A stretch of DNA of 64,000 nt, from the NCBI GenBank assembly GCA_938743325.2, contig OW568872.1, forward strand, positions 620,001 to 684,000, in the 5' to 3' direction. The notes below the pieces were generated by a model, which was not told where the DNA came from, did no database searches, and was given only the letters and a program-made list of their open reading frames with translations. Positions 9,003 through 17,475 of this stretch are shown here, piece by piece (positions within the stretch are counted from its first letter, which is position 1; each line of letters opens with the position of its first letter). Position numbers and translations under genes: made by a program. Source of the stretch: Pycnococcus provasolii. Lineage: Eukaryota; Chlorophyta; Pseudoscourfieldiophyceae; Pseudoscourfieldiales; Pycnococcaceae.

Positions 9003-10259
9003 ATGTCAGGCGATGGCGGCGAAGATGTTAGACGGCTAAGGCACTCCGCAGGCAAACGCTGCTCGGCTGTGGTGGCAAGTGCAGCACTCACCTGTGCGGC
9101 ACTTATCGACGCTAGCTCGGCGACGTTGCTAGCGTATGCGCCGTGGGGAGGAGGTGGCATGCATTGGACGCGCAGACCTACGTGCAACACCATCGCGTAC
9201 AGCGCACTTTCTTATGCCCGAGCTGCCCTTGCGCTCACAGCACTGGCCTCGTCCACGTCGACGGCAGCGAGTGTCACGAGACGGTGGGCTCTCGCTTTAG
9301 GAGGCTTGCAGCTGTTTTCGTGCGGATTTTTCACGGCGGCACTCTTTGAGGCGTCGTATAGCAGTGAAGGTCCTCCTCCCTGTGCTCCACAAGCTTGGTG
9401 GCTGCCGTTGGCGCTGACCGCTTTCGGCGTCTTTGCGTCAACCGTGCAATCAGCAGCGCTTTGGATTCGTGTGCGGAGCACAAGGCAGCTTGTTTTTGCT
9501 AAGTATCACACGCTTGCTGATGCGCAAGGGCGCGTCGTGGAGGAATTTTCGGACGTCGGAGACGCCACGGAGCCGCTACTGCCCACGGCGATAGTGCCGG
9601 TGCCGATCAGCAGATTCGCTTCCCCCGTGGCGGCTTATTCGAACTCAGACTCGTCGTTCGTCTCTGCACCAGGCTCTTTCGCGGATGACGACGGCATCAA
9701 CGACGACGGCGACTTAGAGTCTTCTTTCGAGCTAGGCGTGCCTTTGGAGCAGCATACAACGCTCATGCGACAGTTCTGCGAGCGTGTCGCTGGTAGGTGG
9801 AAGAAGGACTTCGATGCAACGGACGATCACGATTCGCTTCTCAAGGAACTCGACCTCGGTTTTCTGCTACGCAAGGCGGTTTGTCTGCTCGACGAGGTGA
9901 ACCTTTCTATCGTTTCTCATGATGGCCGCCCAGCATTTCGCACACGCGTTTCGTTTCTCGTTATCAATATTATCGAGGACGCGCCACTGAATGGTGAGAA
10001 GGTGGAAGTGAAGCGACGCGACATGCGCTCTGGTTACGCAAAAACATGGCTCAGTTGGGATGAGGCAAACAACCAGCTGCTTCAATACCACTGTCCTGCC
10101 GCGAGGCACGCATACGAGGCGAGGCAGGTTACTCGTCTCACGCTAGACGGCGACCGTCTTTTGCAGGACGTTCGTTACGAGCTCACTCGATTGCGCGGCG
10201 TGGACGTTGTTCCGCCTCGCATTCACTCTCTGCGCACGACGTTTGTGCGCGTCTCTTGA
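9003..10259 (+). CDS. Multi-pass membrane protein with C-terminal calycin-like domain
   Basis: The protein has 418 residues from the ATG at 9003. The N-terminal half carries about four hydrophobic segments, near residues 20-45, 65-85, 95-120 and 135-160. An acidic, Ser-rich linker of about 80 residues follows. The last 165 residues form a separate soluble domain that begins with a tryptophan-containing GRWKKDF segment and runs as alternating hydrophobic strands (FRTRVSFLVINII, EVKRRDMRSGY, NQLLQYHC, RLTLDGDRLLQDVRYEL). This strand pattern and the early GxW resemble lipocalin or fatty-acid-binding proteins, but I assign that fold only tentatively. A membrane protein with a cytosolic lipid-binding barrel would be unusual. 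No specific family was recognised. Confidence 0.72.
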   Translation: MSGDGGEDVRRLRHSAGKRCSAVVASAALTCAALIDASSATLLAYAPWGGGGMHWTRRPTCNTIAYSALSYARAALALTALASSTSTAASVTRRWALALGGLQLFSCGFFTAALFEASYSSEGPPPCAPQAWWLPLALTAFGVFASTVQSAALWIRVRSTRQLVFAKYHTLADAQGRVVEEFSDVGDATEPLLPTAIVPVPISRFASPVAAYSNSDSSFVSAPGSFADDDGINDDGDLESSFELGVPLEQHTTLMRQFCERVAGRWKKDFDATDDHDSLLKELDLGFLLRKAVCLLDEVNLSIVSHDGRPAFRTRVSFLVINIIEDAPLNGEKVEVKRRDMRSGYAKTWLSWDEANNQLLQYHCPAARHAYEARQVTRLTLDGDRLLQDVRYELTRLRGVDVVPPRIHSLRTTFVRVS

Positions 10260-10504
10260 GCACGGACCTGTGTCACACCACGTTTGTACATAGTACTGTA
10301 ATGTATGTTATGTAAATTTTACGGCATTTTGTGAGTTGGGGGTTAACGGCCTGGCCAGGGTGCGTTCCCTAACCCCTATCGTGGGGCGATCGATCAGAAA
10401 TCGATCGGGGGGAGATCTCGTCGCCCGGTGCCGTTTTACTCGGAGACTCCACCTCGGGATAAGGTGCGTCCTGCGCCGTCATCACAACACCCACAACGCG
10501 AAAC

Positions 10505-11509
10505 ATGACGGCGGTGAAGTCGCTGGCACAGAGAGGCTCGGCACACAAAGTCAACTGCACACGCACAGCACTGCGCGCTGGCCGACGACGCTCGGTGATC
10601 GTCGCAACTTCTGCAACGAATGGCCACGATGAAGTCGATGCACAGCTCACCTCGCGACGACAGCAGGTCGCATCGATGGCTTTGGCGACAGCCACAGCGT
10701 GGGGTATGGCAGGCCCACGCCGCGTGTACGCGGAAGGCGAGGAAGAGACTTTGGTGACTGTTGACACTGAGATCGTCGCTGATGAACCACCTGCTCCACC
10801 GCCGCCGCCGCCGAAGCCCAGCATCCCGATGGATGTGGTGCACGATGAGACACTCGCGTACACGTTCGGCACGCCGTCAGCCACCGCATCAGGGGAGCCC
10901 ATCAAGTGGGTGTTTAGCCGCAAGCCTGAGAAGTACTCGGCTGCTGCACCGCTCAACGCCGACGCACGCTACCGTATCGTCGCTGAGAAGATCAACCTCA
11001 AGCTCGCGCTCACGCTCGCTCTTTACGTTGGTCCGGCGCCCAACTCGTTGTCTACCAAGTACGGCGACGACCCGTCAAAGTGGCCGGCGAAGGCAGTGAC
11101 CAAGGCATTCCTTGACGAGAAGAGCACTGGTCGCATCGCCACGGGCAAACGAATCAGCGTAAGCGACCTGGAAGACAGCGAGTTTGTCACACCCGGCGAG
11201 ATCGCGGGCGACGGCGCCGCGCAGAGTCCGATGTATGTTCGCTTCAACTCCACGTCGCAGGGTGCGCCAAACCTATACGATTCGGACAAAGGCACGCGTG
11301 AGACGTTTCGTCGTTCCGTTGGTCAGATTGCGTTGCGCAAGGGCGTCGATGACGGCCGGTGGTACATCTACGGCCTCGTCGCGAGCGGTCCCGACGCACT
11401 TTGGGATGACTATGGCTCATCGCTCGAGGCTGCTGCGGAATCGTTTCACCTCGATAAGCCGACACGCGATTTCCGCTCCCCGGAGCAAAATAGTTGGGAA
11501 TTCATCTAG
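10505..11509 (+). CDS. PsbP-like thylakoid lumen protein
   Basis: The protein has 334 residues from the ATG at 10505. Residues 1-45 are basic and Ser/Thr/Ala-rich like a plastid transit peptide. A twin-arginine motif (SRRQQVASMALATATAW) and a YAEG cleavage-like site follow near residue 76, so a bipartite signal for the thylakoid lumen by the Tat route is likely. A proline run (PPPPPP) leads into the mature domain. Its last part (GRWYIYGLVASGP, then LWDDYGSSLEAAAESFHL) resembles the end of PsbP-domain proteins, which assist photosystem II or other thylakoid complexes. The first half of the domain is diverged, so this is a PsbP-domain-like protein rather than the oxygen-evolving-complex PsbP itself. 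Confidence 0.72.
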   Translation: MTAVKSLAQRGSAHKVNCTRTALRAGRRRSVIVATSATNGHDEVDAQLTSRRQQVASMALATATAWGMAGPRRVYAEGEEETLVTVDTEIVADEPPAPPPPPPKPSIPMDVVHDETLAYTFGTPSATASGEPIKWVFSRKPEKYSAAAPLNADARYRIVAEKINLKLALTLALYVGPAPNSLSTKYGDDPSKWPAKAVTKAFLDEKSTGRIATGKRISVSDLEDSEFVTPGEIAGDGAAQSPMYVRFNSTSQGAPNLYDSDKGTRETFRRSVGQIALRKGVDDGRWYIYGLVASGPDALWDDYGSSLEAAAESFHLDKPTRDFRSPEQNSWEFI

Positions 11510-11897
11510 CTAGGAGTAATAAGCTAGTCTCACTCAATTAAATATACGCACCCTAGTCTAAGGCCATAGTTGTTCACCTACCTTAGCTTTGACGCATGGA
11601 CAACGGCGCGTTGTGACCAACACAGCGAGATATCCGTATGGACGTTCATATTCACGCCACGAGTCACGAGCTGACTGACAGTCACGAGCAGGAAATTCGC
11701 CAACACTTTCTCCAAGGTCCGTAACCCTAACCCTAACCCCGCGGGATCCCCTCCCCACGCTCACGAGGGGGGTAATTGGGATGAGGCCCCGGCAGCCGGG
11801 GATCGGTTTGATCTGATAGAGTCGAGGGGGCAGGTGCCGGGCGCCGCCGAGCCCCACGTTGCCTCGTCCGCGTCTGCCAACCACAAAACTCGCAGCC
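11510..11897 (+). promoter_or_regulatory. Intergenic region upstream of SufS with telomere-like motif
   Basis: This stretch joins the 3' end of the PsbP-like gene to the SufS start. It contains a short CCCTAA array at 11722-11740. The frame of SufS is open from 11859, but no ATG occurs before 11898. Confidence 0.5.
11722..11740. repeat. Telomere-like (CCCTAA) array upstream of SufS
   Basis: About three CCCTAA-like units lie 158 bp upstream of the SufS ATG, with CCCTAA on the sense strand. It is one of nine such sites in the window. Confidence 0.9.
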
Positions 11898-13307
11898 ATG
11901 GCCACGACGCAGCACAAGCTCACGCGCACTCACGCACGCACGTGCCGCGCCGCGCAAACCACCACATCTCGCAGAGGCGCGCATATGAGAAGAGAAGCCA
12001 CAAACTCAACCAAAATGCAGGCACTTGTGCCCATGAGACGCGAAGACTTCGCGGAAATTCTCAACCAGCAGGTGACACCTGACATGCCTCTCGTGTACCT
12101 CGACAACGCCGCGACGAGCCAAAAGCCTGCGTGCGTCATCGACGCCGTGCGAAACTACTACACGCACGACAACTCGAACGTTCACCGCGGTGTGCACACG
12201 CTCAGCGCGCGCGCGACGGACGCCTTTGAGGAAGCGCGCGCATCTGTCGCACGCCTCATCAACGCGTCGACGCCGAGCGAGGTGGTCTGGACGCGCAACG
12301 CGTCGGAGGCCATCAACCTCGTGGCGCTTACCTACGGCGCAAGTCAGCTGAAGGAGGGCGACGCCATCGTTCTCAGCGTTGCCGAGCACCACAGCAATAT
12401 CGTGCCGTGGCAGCTGCTTGCGCAGAAGAACGGCGTGGAGCTGAGGTACGCGCGCCTCGACGCGGACGAGCGCGTCGACGAGGACCACGTGGCGGAGCTC
12501 ATGGAAGATGGCAAGGTGAAGCTCGTGGCCATTGCCCATGTCTCCAACGTGCTCGGGTCGACTCTTGACGTGCCCTTCGTCGTGGACCTTTGCCGCAAGC
12601 ACGGCGCCAAGCTTCTGCTCGACGCGTGCCAGAGCGTGCCTCACATGCCCATCGACGTGCAGAGCCTTGGCGCCGACTTTGTTGTCGCCAGTGGGCATAA
12701 GATGTGTGCTCCCACTGGTACCGGCTTCCTCTGGGCGAAGTACGAAACGCTCGATGAGCTCATGCCGCCTCTCTACGGCGGCGGCGAGATGATCGAGGAT
12801 GTGTCGACCACCTGCTCGACGTACGCGAAGCCGCCTCTCAAATTCGAGGCTGGCACGCCAGCAATTGGAGAGATGATTGGTCTTGGACGTGCCGCAGAGT
12901 ACCTCATGGAGCTCGACATGCGCGAAATCCACGCGTACGAGTGTGAACTCGGTGCCTACCTGTACGAGAGGCTGGCGGCTGACGTGCCGAACATTCGCCT
13001 CTACGGCCCGTCTCCAGCAGCTGCTCGAGCCTCCGGATCGCACGCCTCTGGGCTCGACCGCGCGGCTCTGTGTGCATTTACGCACCCTGCAGCTCACGCG
13101 AATGACCTGAGCACGCTGCTGGATTCAATGAGTGGCATCGCGATCCGTTCGGGGCACCACTGCACGCAGCCGCTTCACAAGGAGGCTCTTGGTGTTCTCG
13201 GCACCGCACGCGCATCTCTCTACTTCTACAACTCCCCTGAAGAAGTTGACTTTTTCGTTAAGGAGCTGAACAAAGTGATCGACTTCTTCGAGGAGGTGGC
13301 GGTTTGA
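11898..13307 (+). CDS. sufS: Cysteine desulfurase, plastid SUF system (SufS/NFS2)
   Basis: This PLP enzyme of 469 residues removes sulfur from cysteine for Fe-S cluster assembly. The ATG at 11898 sits in a good context (GCAGCCATGGCC), and the first 50 residues are Arg/Thr-rich like a plastid transit peptide. The group II (SufS) signature is clear: VYLDNAATSQKP, NVHRGVHTLS, AEHHSNIVPW, the PLP-lysine motif SGHKMCAPTGTGFLW, the GGGEMI loop, FEAGTPAIGEMIGL, and the catalytic cysteine in RSGHHCTQP near the C-terminus. The close match to SufS rather than IscS/Nfs1 supports the plastid pathway. A telomere-like array lies upstream, and DUS2 follows 180 bp downstream on the same strand. Confidence 0.96.
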   Translation: MATTQHKLTRTHARTCRAAQTTTSRRGAHMRREATNSTKMQALVPMRREDFAEILNQQVTPDMPLVYLDNAATSQKPACVIDAVRNYYTHDNSNVHRGVHTLSARATDAFEEARASVARLINASTPSEVVWTRNASEAINLVALTYGASQLKEGDAIVLSVAEHHSNIVPWQLLAQKNGVELRYARLDADERVDEDHVAELMEDGKVKLVAIAHVSNVLGSTLDVPFVVDLCRKHGAKLLLDACQSVPHMPIDVQSLGADFVVASGHKMCAPTGTGFLWAKYETLDELMPPLYGGGEMIEDVSTTCSTYAKPPLKFEAGTPAIGEMIGLGRAAEYLMELDMREIHAYECELGAYLYERLAADVPNIRLYGPSPAAARASGSHASGLDRAALCAFTHPAAHANDLSTLLDSMSGIAIRSGHHCTQPLHKEALGVLGTARASLYFYNSPEEVDFFVKELNKVIDFFEEVAV

Positions 13308-13373
13308 CTTTGAGGAATCCCTTCCATGTAACGAACTAACCAAAAACCATCAGCAACGACATCGCCCGCCATG

Positions 13374-13390
13374 TAACCCTAACCCTAACT
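13374..13390. repeat. Telomere-like (CCCTAA) array upstream of DUS2
   Basis: About two and a half CCCTAA units lie 99 bp upstream of the DUS2 ATG, in the short gap after SufS. CCCTAA is on the sense strand. Confidence 0.9.
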
Positions 13391-13488
13391 GTCGTGGGCC
13401 CGGTGGCGGTGCCGTTTGGTTATTAGTGACGGGGCCCCTGCGCCAACCTGTCCAACGAAACGTGTTCTCCGCATATATATCTGCCCAC

Positions 13489-14694
13489 ATGGCGGCTGAC
13501 GACGCACCGCATGAACAACAGGTCCACGACGGCTCCGCGGCTCCGTCTTCGTCCGCTCACTGCACACCACTGTCTTCGAGACCGGAGACTGCGTGGGACT
13601 TTTATGGTGACAAAAACGTTCTCGCTCCCATGGTTCGTGTAGGACACCTACCCACGCGATTACTCGCTCTGCAGTATGGCGCGGATATTGTGTATGGGCC
13701 GGAGACCATAGACAAGAGACTCATGTCTTGCAGTAGACAATCGGATGAAGTGACGGGCACCACTGTCTTCGTGGACCACGACAACAAGGCGCTCTTCACG
13801 ACTTGCGCACTGGAAAGAGAAAAGGTGGTTATGCAAATTGGTACAAACAACGCGGTCAATGCATTAAAAGCAGCCGAGGTAGTTGCTAAAGATGTTGCCG
13901 CGATTGACGTGAACATGGGATGCCCAAAGCCTTTCTCGACCCAAGGCGCGATGGGTTCTAGGCTTCTGAGCGACGTCGAGAAGGCACGCGATATCATGGC
14001 CACGCTACGTCGCAACCTACCTTCAAGCGTTCACGTCACGTGCAAGATTCGACTCCTGGACGACGTTGACTCTACGGTGGCGTTTGCGCGTGCCATGGAG
14101 GCTTGCGGCATATCGGCACTTGGTGTACACGCGAGGTACATCCCACAACGACCACGTGACGCTGCGCACTGGAAGCTCGTCAAACCGGTCGTCGACGCGC
14201 TCGCATGTCCCGTCATCTTGTCCGGCGATGTCTTCACGTTCGCGGACTTCCAGCGCGCTCGCGACGAGCTTGGCGTTGCCGCGGCGATGACTGCACGAGG
14301 GGCACAGTGGAATGCTTCAATTTTCCGTGCAGACGGATTCCATTCGAACAACGAAGTGCGCGAGGCTTTTCTGCAGAAGTGCTGCTGGATGAGCAAATAT
14401 CCCTACCAGCTTGCGAAATTCCAGCTTCAGGAAATGATGCTCGCTCCGTCGTGGTTTCATCGTGCGCCCGGTGATGTGATGACGCTTAAGACGGACCTTG
14501 GACGTGCGATTCAAAGCGCGAAGTCGCTGAGAGGACTCTGCGAGGCGCTTGGCCCTAGCATGGCTCGCTACCACGACGCATGCGTCGAGTGGAGGGCAAA
14601 GCGCGGCAGCGAAGCAAAGGAAGCTTTGGATGATAATGGCGATGAGCACCCGTTCAACCTCATGCACAGACACGCGTCGAGCACCTGCATGTAG
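13489..14694 (+). CDS. DUS2: tRNA-dihydrouridine synthase DUS2
   Basis: This FMN enzyme of 401 residues reduces uridine in tRNA (position 20 in known DUS2 enzymes) using NADPH. The ATG at 13489 is the first in frame. The DUS2-specific start KNVLAPMVRVGHLPTRLLAL and YGADIVYGPETID is near residues 42-75. The catalytic cysteine is in DVNMGCPKPFSTQGAMG. The phosphate-binding end (CPVILSGDV, then AMTARGAQWN) is present but diverged from the usual GG and RGA forms. The helical C-terminal part (YQLAKFQLQEMML, LCEALG) is also recognisable. No dsRNA-binding domain is seen, unlike the human enzyme. After the TAG at 14692-14694 the same frame stays open for 68 more codons, which is listed separately. 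Confidence 0.94.
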   Translation: MAADDAPHEQQVHDGSAAPSSSAHCTPLSSRPETAWDFYGDKNVLAPMVRVGHLPTRLLALQYGADIVYGPETIDKRLMSCSRQSDEVTGTTVFVDHDNKALFTTCALEREKVVMQIGTNNAVNALKAAEVVAKDVAAIDVNMGCPKPFSTQGAMGSRLLSDVEKARDIMATLRRNLPSSVHVTCKIRLLDDVDSTVAFARAMEACGISALGVHARYIPQRPRDAAHWKLVKPVVDALACPVILSGDVFTFADFQRARDELGVAAAMTARGAQWNASIFRADGFHSNNEVREAFLQKCCWMSKYPYQLAKFQLQEMMLAPSWFHRAPGDVMTLKTDLGRAIQSAKSLRGLCEALGPSMARYHDACVEWRAKRGSEAKEALDDNGDEHPFNLMHRHASSTCM

Positions 14695-14901
14695 TCGTCG
14701 CTGGAAGATGCGCGACGCAACGTCGGAGGATCTGTGAACATCTCATCCATCACTTGTGACGGTGTTGGCATCACGGCAAAGGTGATGGTAAAGAACGACG
14801 CCACGTTCGACGCAACAAAGGGAGACCTTTACGCGAAGTTGCTGGAAAGCGCGGAGAAGCATGAAGTGGAGCTCTCCTTCGAAAAGTGGATCGTCCTGTG
14901 A
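14695..14901 (+). other. Open in-frame extension after the DUS2 stop codon
   Basis: Directly after the DUS2 TAG, 68 sense codons continue in the same frame to a TGA at 14899. The reading has protein-like composition (KVMVKNDATFDATKGDLYAK, then LLESAEKHEVELSFEKW) but contains only one internal ATG. No canonical GT-branch-AG intron that keeps frame is evident around the TAG. It could be a short exon of another transcript, stop-codon read-through, a strain- or assembly-level change, or chance. I recognise no domain. Confidence 0.3.
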
Positions 14902-15240
14902 ATCAATGTAAAGTAAATACTTACTAAGATTTGGTCGTAAGATTCCCTCTGGGATCCCGCTCCGGCACATAACTTTTTAAGTCGGCGCCATTTTTCTGTT
15001 TCACTTCACTATTGGTCAGCCCAAAACGTCATTATTTTTATAACGGAAAAAAAAGTGAAGGTTGCAAAATGATTCGCATGTCCTGCCCGTCATTTTGAGA
15101 CAATGTTTTTCGACTTGCGGTGGGTGGAAGGGTTTTACGTAATTGTGTAATGGTGTCTTGACGATTGTAATATACTCAACATATATTGTTCTTGTTAAAT
15201 ACGCTACAATTCTCCCAATCAGAACAACAAGAAATGAAGC
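14902..15240. other. AT-rich convergent intergenic region
   Basis: These 339 bp separate the DUS2 region from the 3' end of the convergent AIP1 gene. The DNA is markedly AT-richer than the coding sequence. I see no gene, structured RNA or repeat in it. Confidence 0.5.
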
Positions 15241-17139
15241 TCACGCGTCGAAGATGCCATTTGGCACAGTCCAAAGTCGCGCGCAGCAATCCGCGCCAAA
15301 GCTGGCGAGTTTGTCCCCGCCGACAAAGGCAACGCCGGAAATGCCGCCAGCGTGAGCCTGCTTTGCCGTCTTTCGACGCGACACAGGCTCGCCAGTCATC
15401 GGCCACACGATCAATGAATTGTCGAGAGCGCCGCTCGCGAGAATGTTGCCATCCAAGCTCCATGAAAGACTCCTCACGCGCGCTGTGTGATACACCATCT
15501 TTGTAATCGCCTCAGCACGGCTCACCGCATCCCACACCACGATCTCACGATTCGCATCAGCCGTCGCAACACGCGTGCCACTCGGATTATAGGAGACCGC
15601 CGTCACCGCACCTCGGTGGCGAGTTAATGCCTCGCCAACTAGTTCGGCGCTGGCGCCTCCATCAGCCACGCTCATACAAGCCACCTTGCCATTCTCAAAT
15701 CCCATCCAGCAGCTCTTGCCGTCGGGGCTGATGCTAGCCGCATTCGCTCCATCAGAGCCGCAATCCGCAGGAGGTGCCACGCAAGGGCATGCGATTGCAC
15801 CACCAGAAAGCAGTGCCGCGCCGCGCGCGGTGGCGACGGCGATCAAGCCCGACGAGCTCGCGGAGATCGTCTTCGGCGCACCGCTGACGTTCTTGTCAAA
15901 TTGCACGCGCCATGACGGCGAGGTATCGGGCGACATTGAAAGGGGCAAACTCCAAGCCGCAATGCTATCGTCAACACCAGCAGTCAAGAGAAGGCCGTTG
16001 GCACAGCAGAGTGCGACGACGGATTGACCGCCGTGCGGTGCGATCGTGCCACGGTACTTCAGGCCGTCGCTGTCCCACTGAACGAGAGAGCCGTCGAAGC
16101 TGCTCGAGTAGACTTGGCCATTCGCAGTGTCTGCTGCGCACGACACAATGGCCTTTTGGTGGCCTCCGATCACCTTCGCGGGAGCGCCACTCGGCGCCGC
16201 TGCAGCCCCGCTGCCGCTCGCCGGCCAGCAGTGCATACGTCCGTCAAGCGTCAGGGCGACAACGTGTGCGTCCGTCCAGGCGCACCCCGCGACCATCGCC
16301 GCGGGACCGTCTCCGCCAGGAGTGAGTGTGAACGTGCTTGCGGGCGTGGCTGGCGTCGAGATGTCGAAACCGCGCACCTTGCCATCGGCCGAGCACGTGC
16401 AGAATGCGCTGCCATCCGGGCTGAAAGCGACGGCGTACACCGACCCGCCGTGGTCCTTTAGCACCACGTCCAGGGCTACCGCGGTGTCGCCATCTAGGAC
16501 GCGTACTGTTCCGTCGGAGCTACAGCTGACCGCCACCTCGCCGTCCGGGCGGTAACGCACGCAGTTGACGAACTTGCTGTGGATATCCTTGTGGCTCGCC
16601 GCGAACTTGAACGGCGGGCCGTTGTACACGTTGACCGTGCTATCCTCGGAGCCTGTGATGACGCGGAACGGCCTTTTCGGCCGCATCGCGACGGTATTCA
16701 CGCGCTTGCTGAGGCCGTCGAATTCGCCAACTGTGTTTCCCGAGTCCCACATGAACGCCTTGACGAGAACACCTCGTCCGTCGCCGCTGGCGACGATGCG
16801 CTGACCGTCGAAGCTCCAGCACAGGTCGTCGACCCCGCCTCCGAGAGCCTGGCACTCGAGCTTAGGTTTGTCGCGGCTTCCGTTTCGGCTCCACACGATC
16901 ACCTTACCGCTGCTGTCTCCGCTTGCGACCCACTCCCCGTTGGGAGAGCATTGCGCTGCGGTGACGTTGTGCGCGTGTCCGTTGTAGCAGTCCGCAGATC
17001 CGTCTCCGATGAGAGGTAACACGAGCACGGTCTTGGCACTTCCGTAAAGGACCATGTTTGACTGTGCGTGTATGCCAAGGAGTGTGGCCCGTCCTCGCGA
17101 CGTGGTTGGTAACGCAGCGCGCACTGTAGAGAGCTCCAT
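15241..17139 (-). CDS. AIP1: Actin-interacting protein 1 (WDR1/AIP1), WD40 repeats
   Basis: The protein has 632 residues from the ATG at 17139; the family is usually about 600-615. It is built of WD40 repeats throughout, as expected for the two seven-bladed propellers of AIP1. Diagnostic AIP1 segments are CYNGHAHNVTAAQCSPNGEW, ASGDSSGKVIVW, the FDGLSKRVNTVAMRPKRPFR block, VITGSEDSTVNVYNGPPFKF and FVNCVRYRPDGE. AIP1 works with cofilin/ADF to disassemble actin filaments in the cytosol. Frame upstream of 17139 is open but pyrimidine-rich and less protein-like, so I chose the ATG whose context matches known AIP1 starts. It is divergent from the hydrolase gene at 17476. Confidence 0.94.
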   Translation of the reverse strand: MELSTVRAALPTTSRGRATLLGIHAQSNMVLYGSAKTVLVLPLIGDGSADCYNGHAHNVTAAQCSPNGEWVASGDSSGKVIVWSRNGSRDKPKLECQALGGGVDDLCWSFDGQRIVASGDGRGVLVKAFMWDSGNTVGEFDGLSKRVNTVAMRPKRPFRVITGSEDSTVNVYNGPPFKFAASHKDIHSKFVNCVRYRPDGEVAVSCSSDGTVRVLDGDTAVALDVVLKDHGGSVYAVAFSPDGSAFCTCSADGKVRGFDISTPATPASTFTLTPGGDGPAAMVAGCAWTDAHVVALTLDGRMHCWPASGSGAAAAPSGAPAKVIGGHQKAIVSCAADTANGQVYSSSFDGSLVQWDSDGLKYRGTIAPHGGQSVVALCCANGLLLTAGVDDSIAAWSLPLSMSPDTSPSWRVQFDKNVSGAPKTISASSSGLIAVATARGAALLSGGAIACPCVAPPADCGSDGANAASISPDGKSCWMGFENGKVACMSVADGGASAELVGEALTRHRGAVTAVSYNPSGTRVATADANREIVVWDAVSRAEAITKMVYHTARVRSLSWSLDGNILASGALDNSLIVWPMTGEPVSRRKTAKQAHAGGISGVAFVGGDKLASFGADCCARLWTVPNGIFDA

Positions 17140-17475
17140 GGCACTACCAAATACCTGCACGAGCAAAACGCACGCCAGAGTTGTCGAGGTAGGGGTATTG
17201 TATGGGCCGGCTGACCTGACGGGTTGGAGCTTGGACGAAGGGGAAGGCGGGAGGGCAGAGCCTATCACCTGACGGAGTACGGATACGAAGCGCGGGAACG
17301 CATCATATTCATGCGATGGATGGAACCCACCCCCTTTGCCCTTTTTGCACCTTGCCTTGCCCGTTCCCTTTCAGCCTTGGGAGCCCTCCTGTCCCACTGG
17401 TTCTGTGTGCACTGGTCTTGCACTTTTGTATTCTTTTGGTTGGTGCACGTGTCTGGTGGGGTGATTTGGGGTGTC
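17140..17475. promoter_or_regulatory. Divergent promoter region between AIP1 and beta-lactamase-fold gene
   Basis: About 336 bp separate the two chosen starts. The part from 17320 to 17460 is pyrimidine-rich on the plus strand, which suggests a 5' untranslated region. In-frame ATGs for the plus-strand gene also occur at 17311 and 17320. Confidence 0.45.

Noticed and set aside
14568-14970. Minus-strand gene with a 29-bp GTAAGT...CACAG intron opposite the DUS2 tail
   Set aside because: The intron would be too short compared with the one clear intron here (89 bp), and the minus-strand readings are less protein-like than the plus-strand one.
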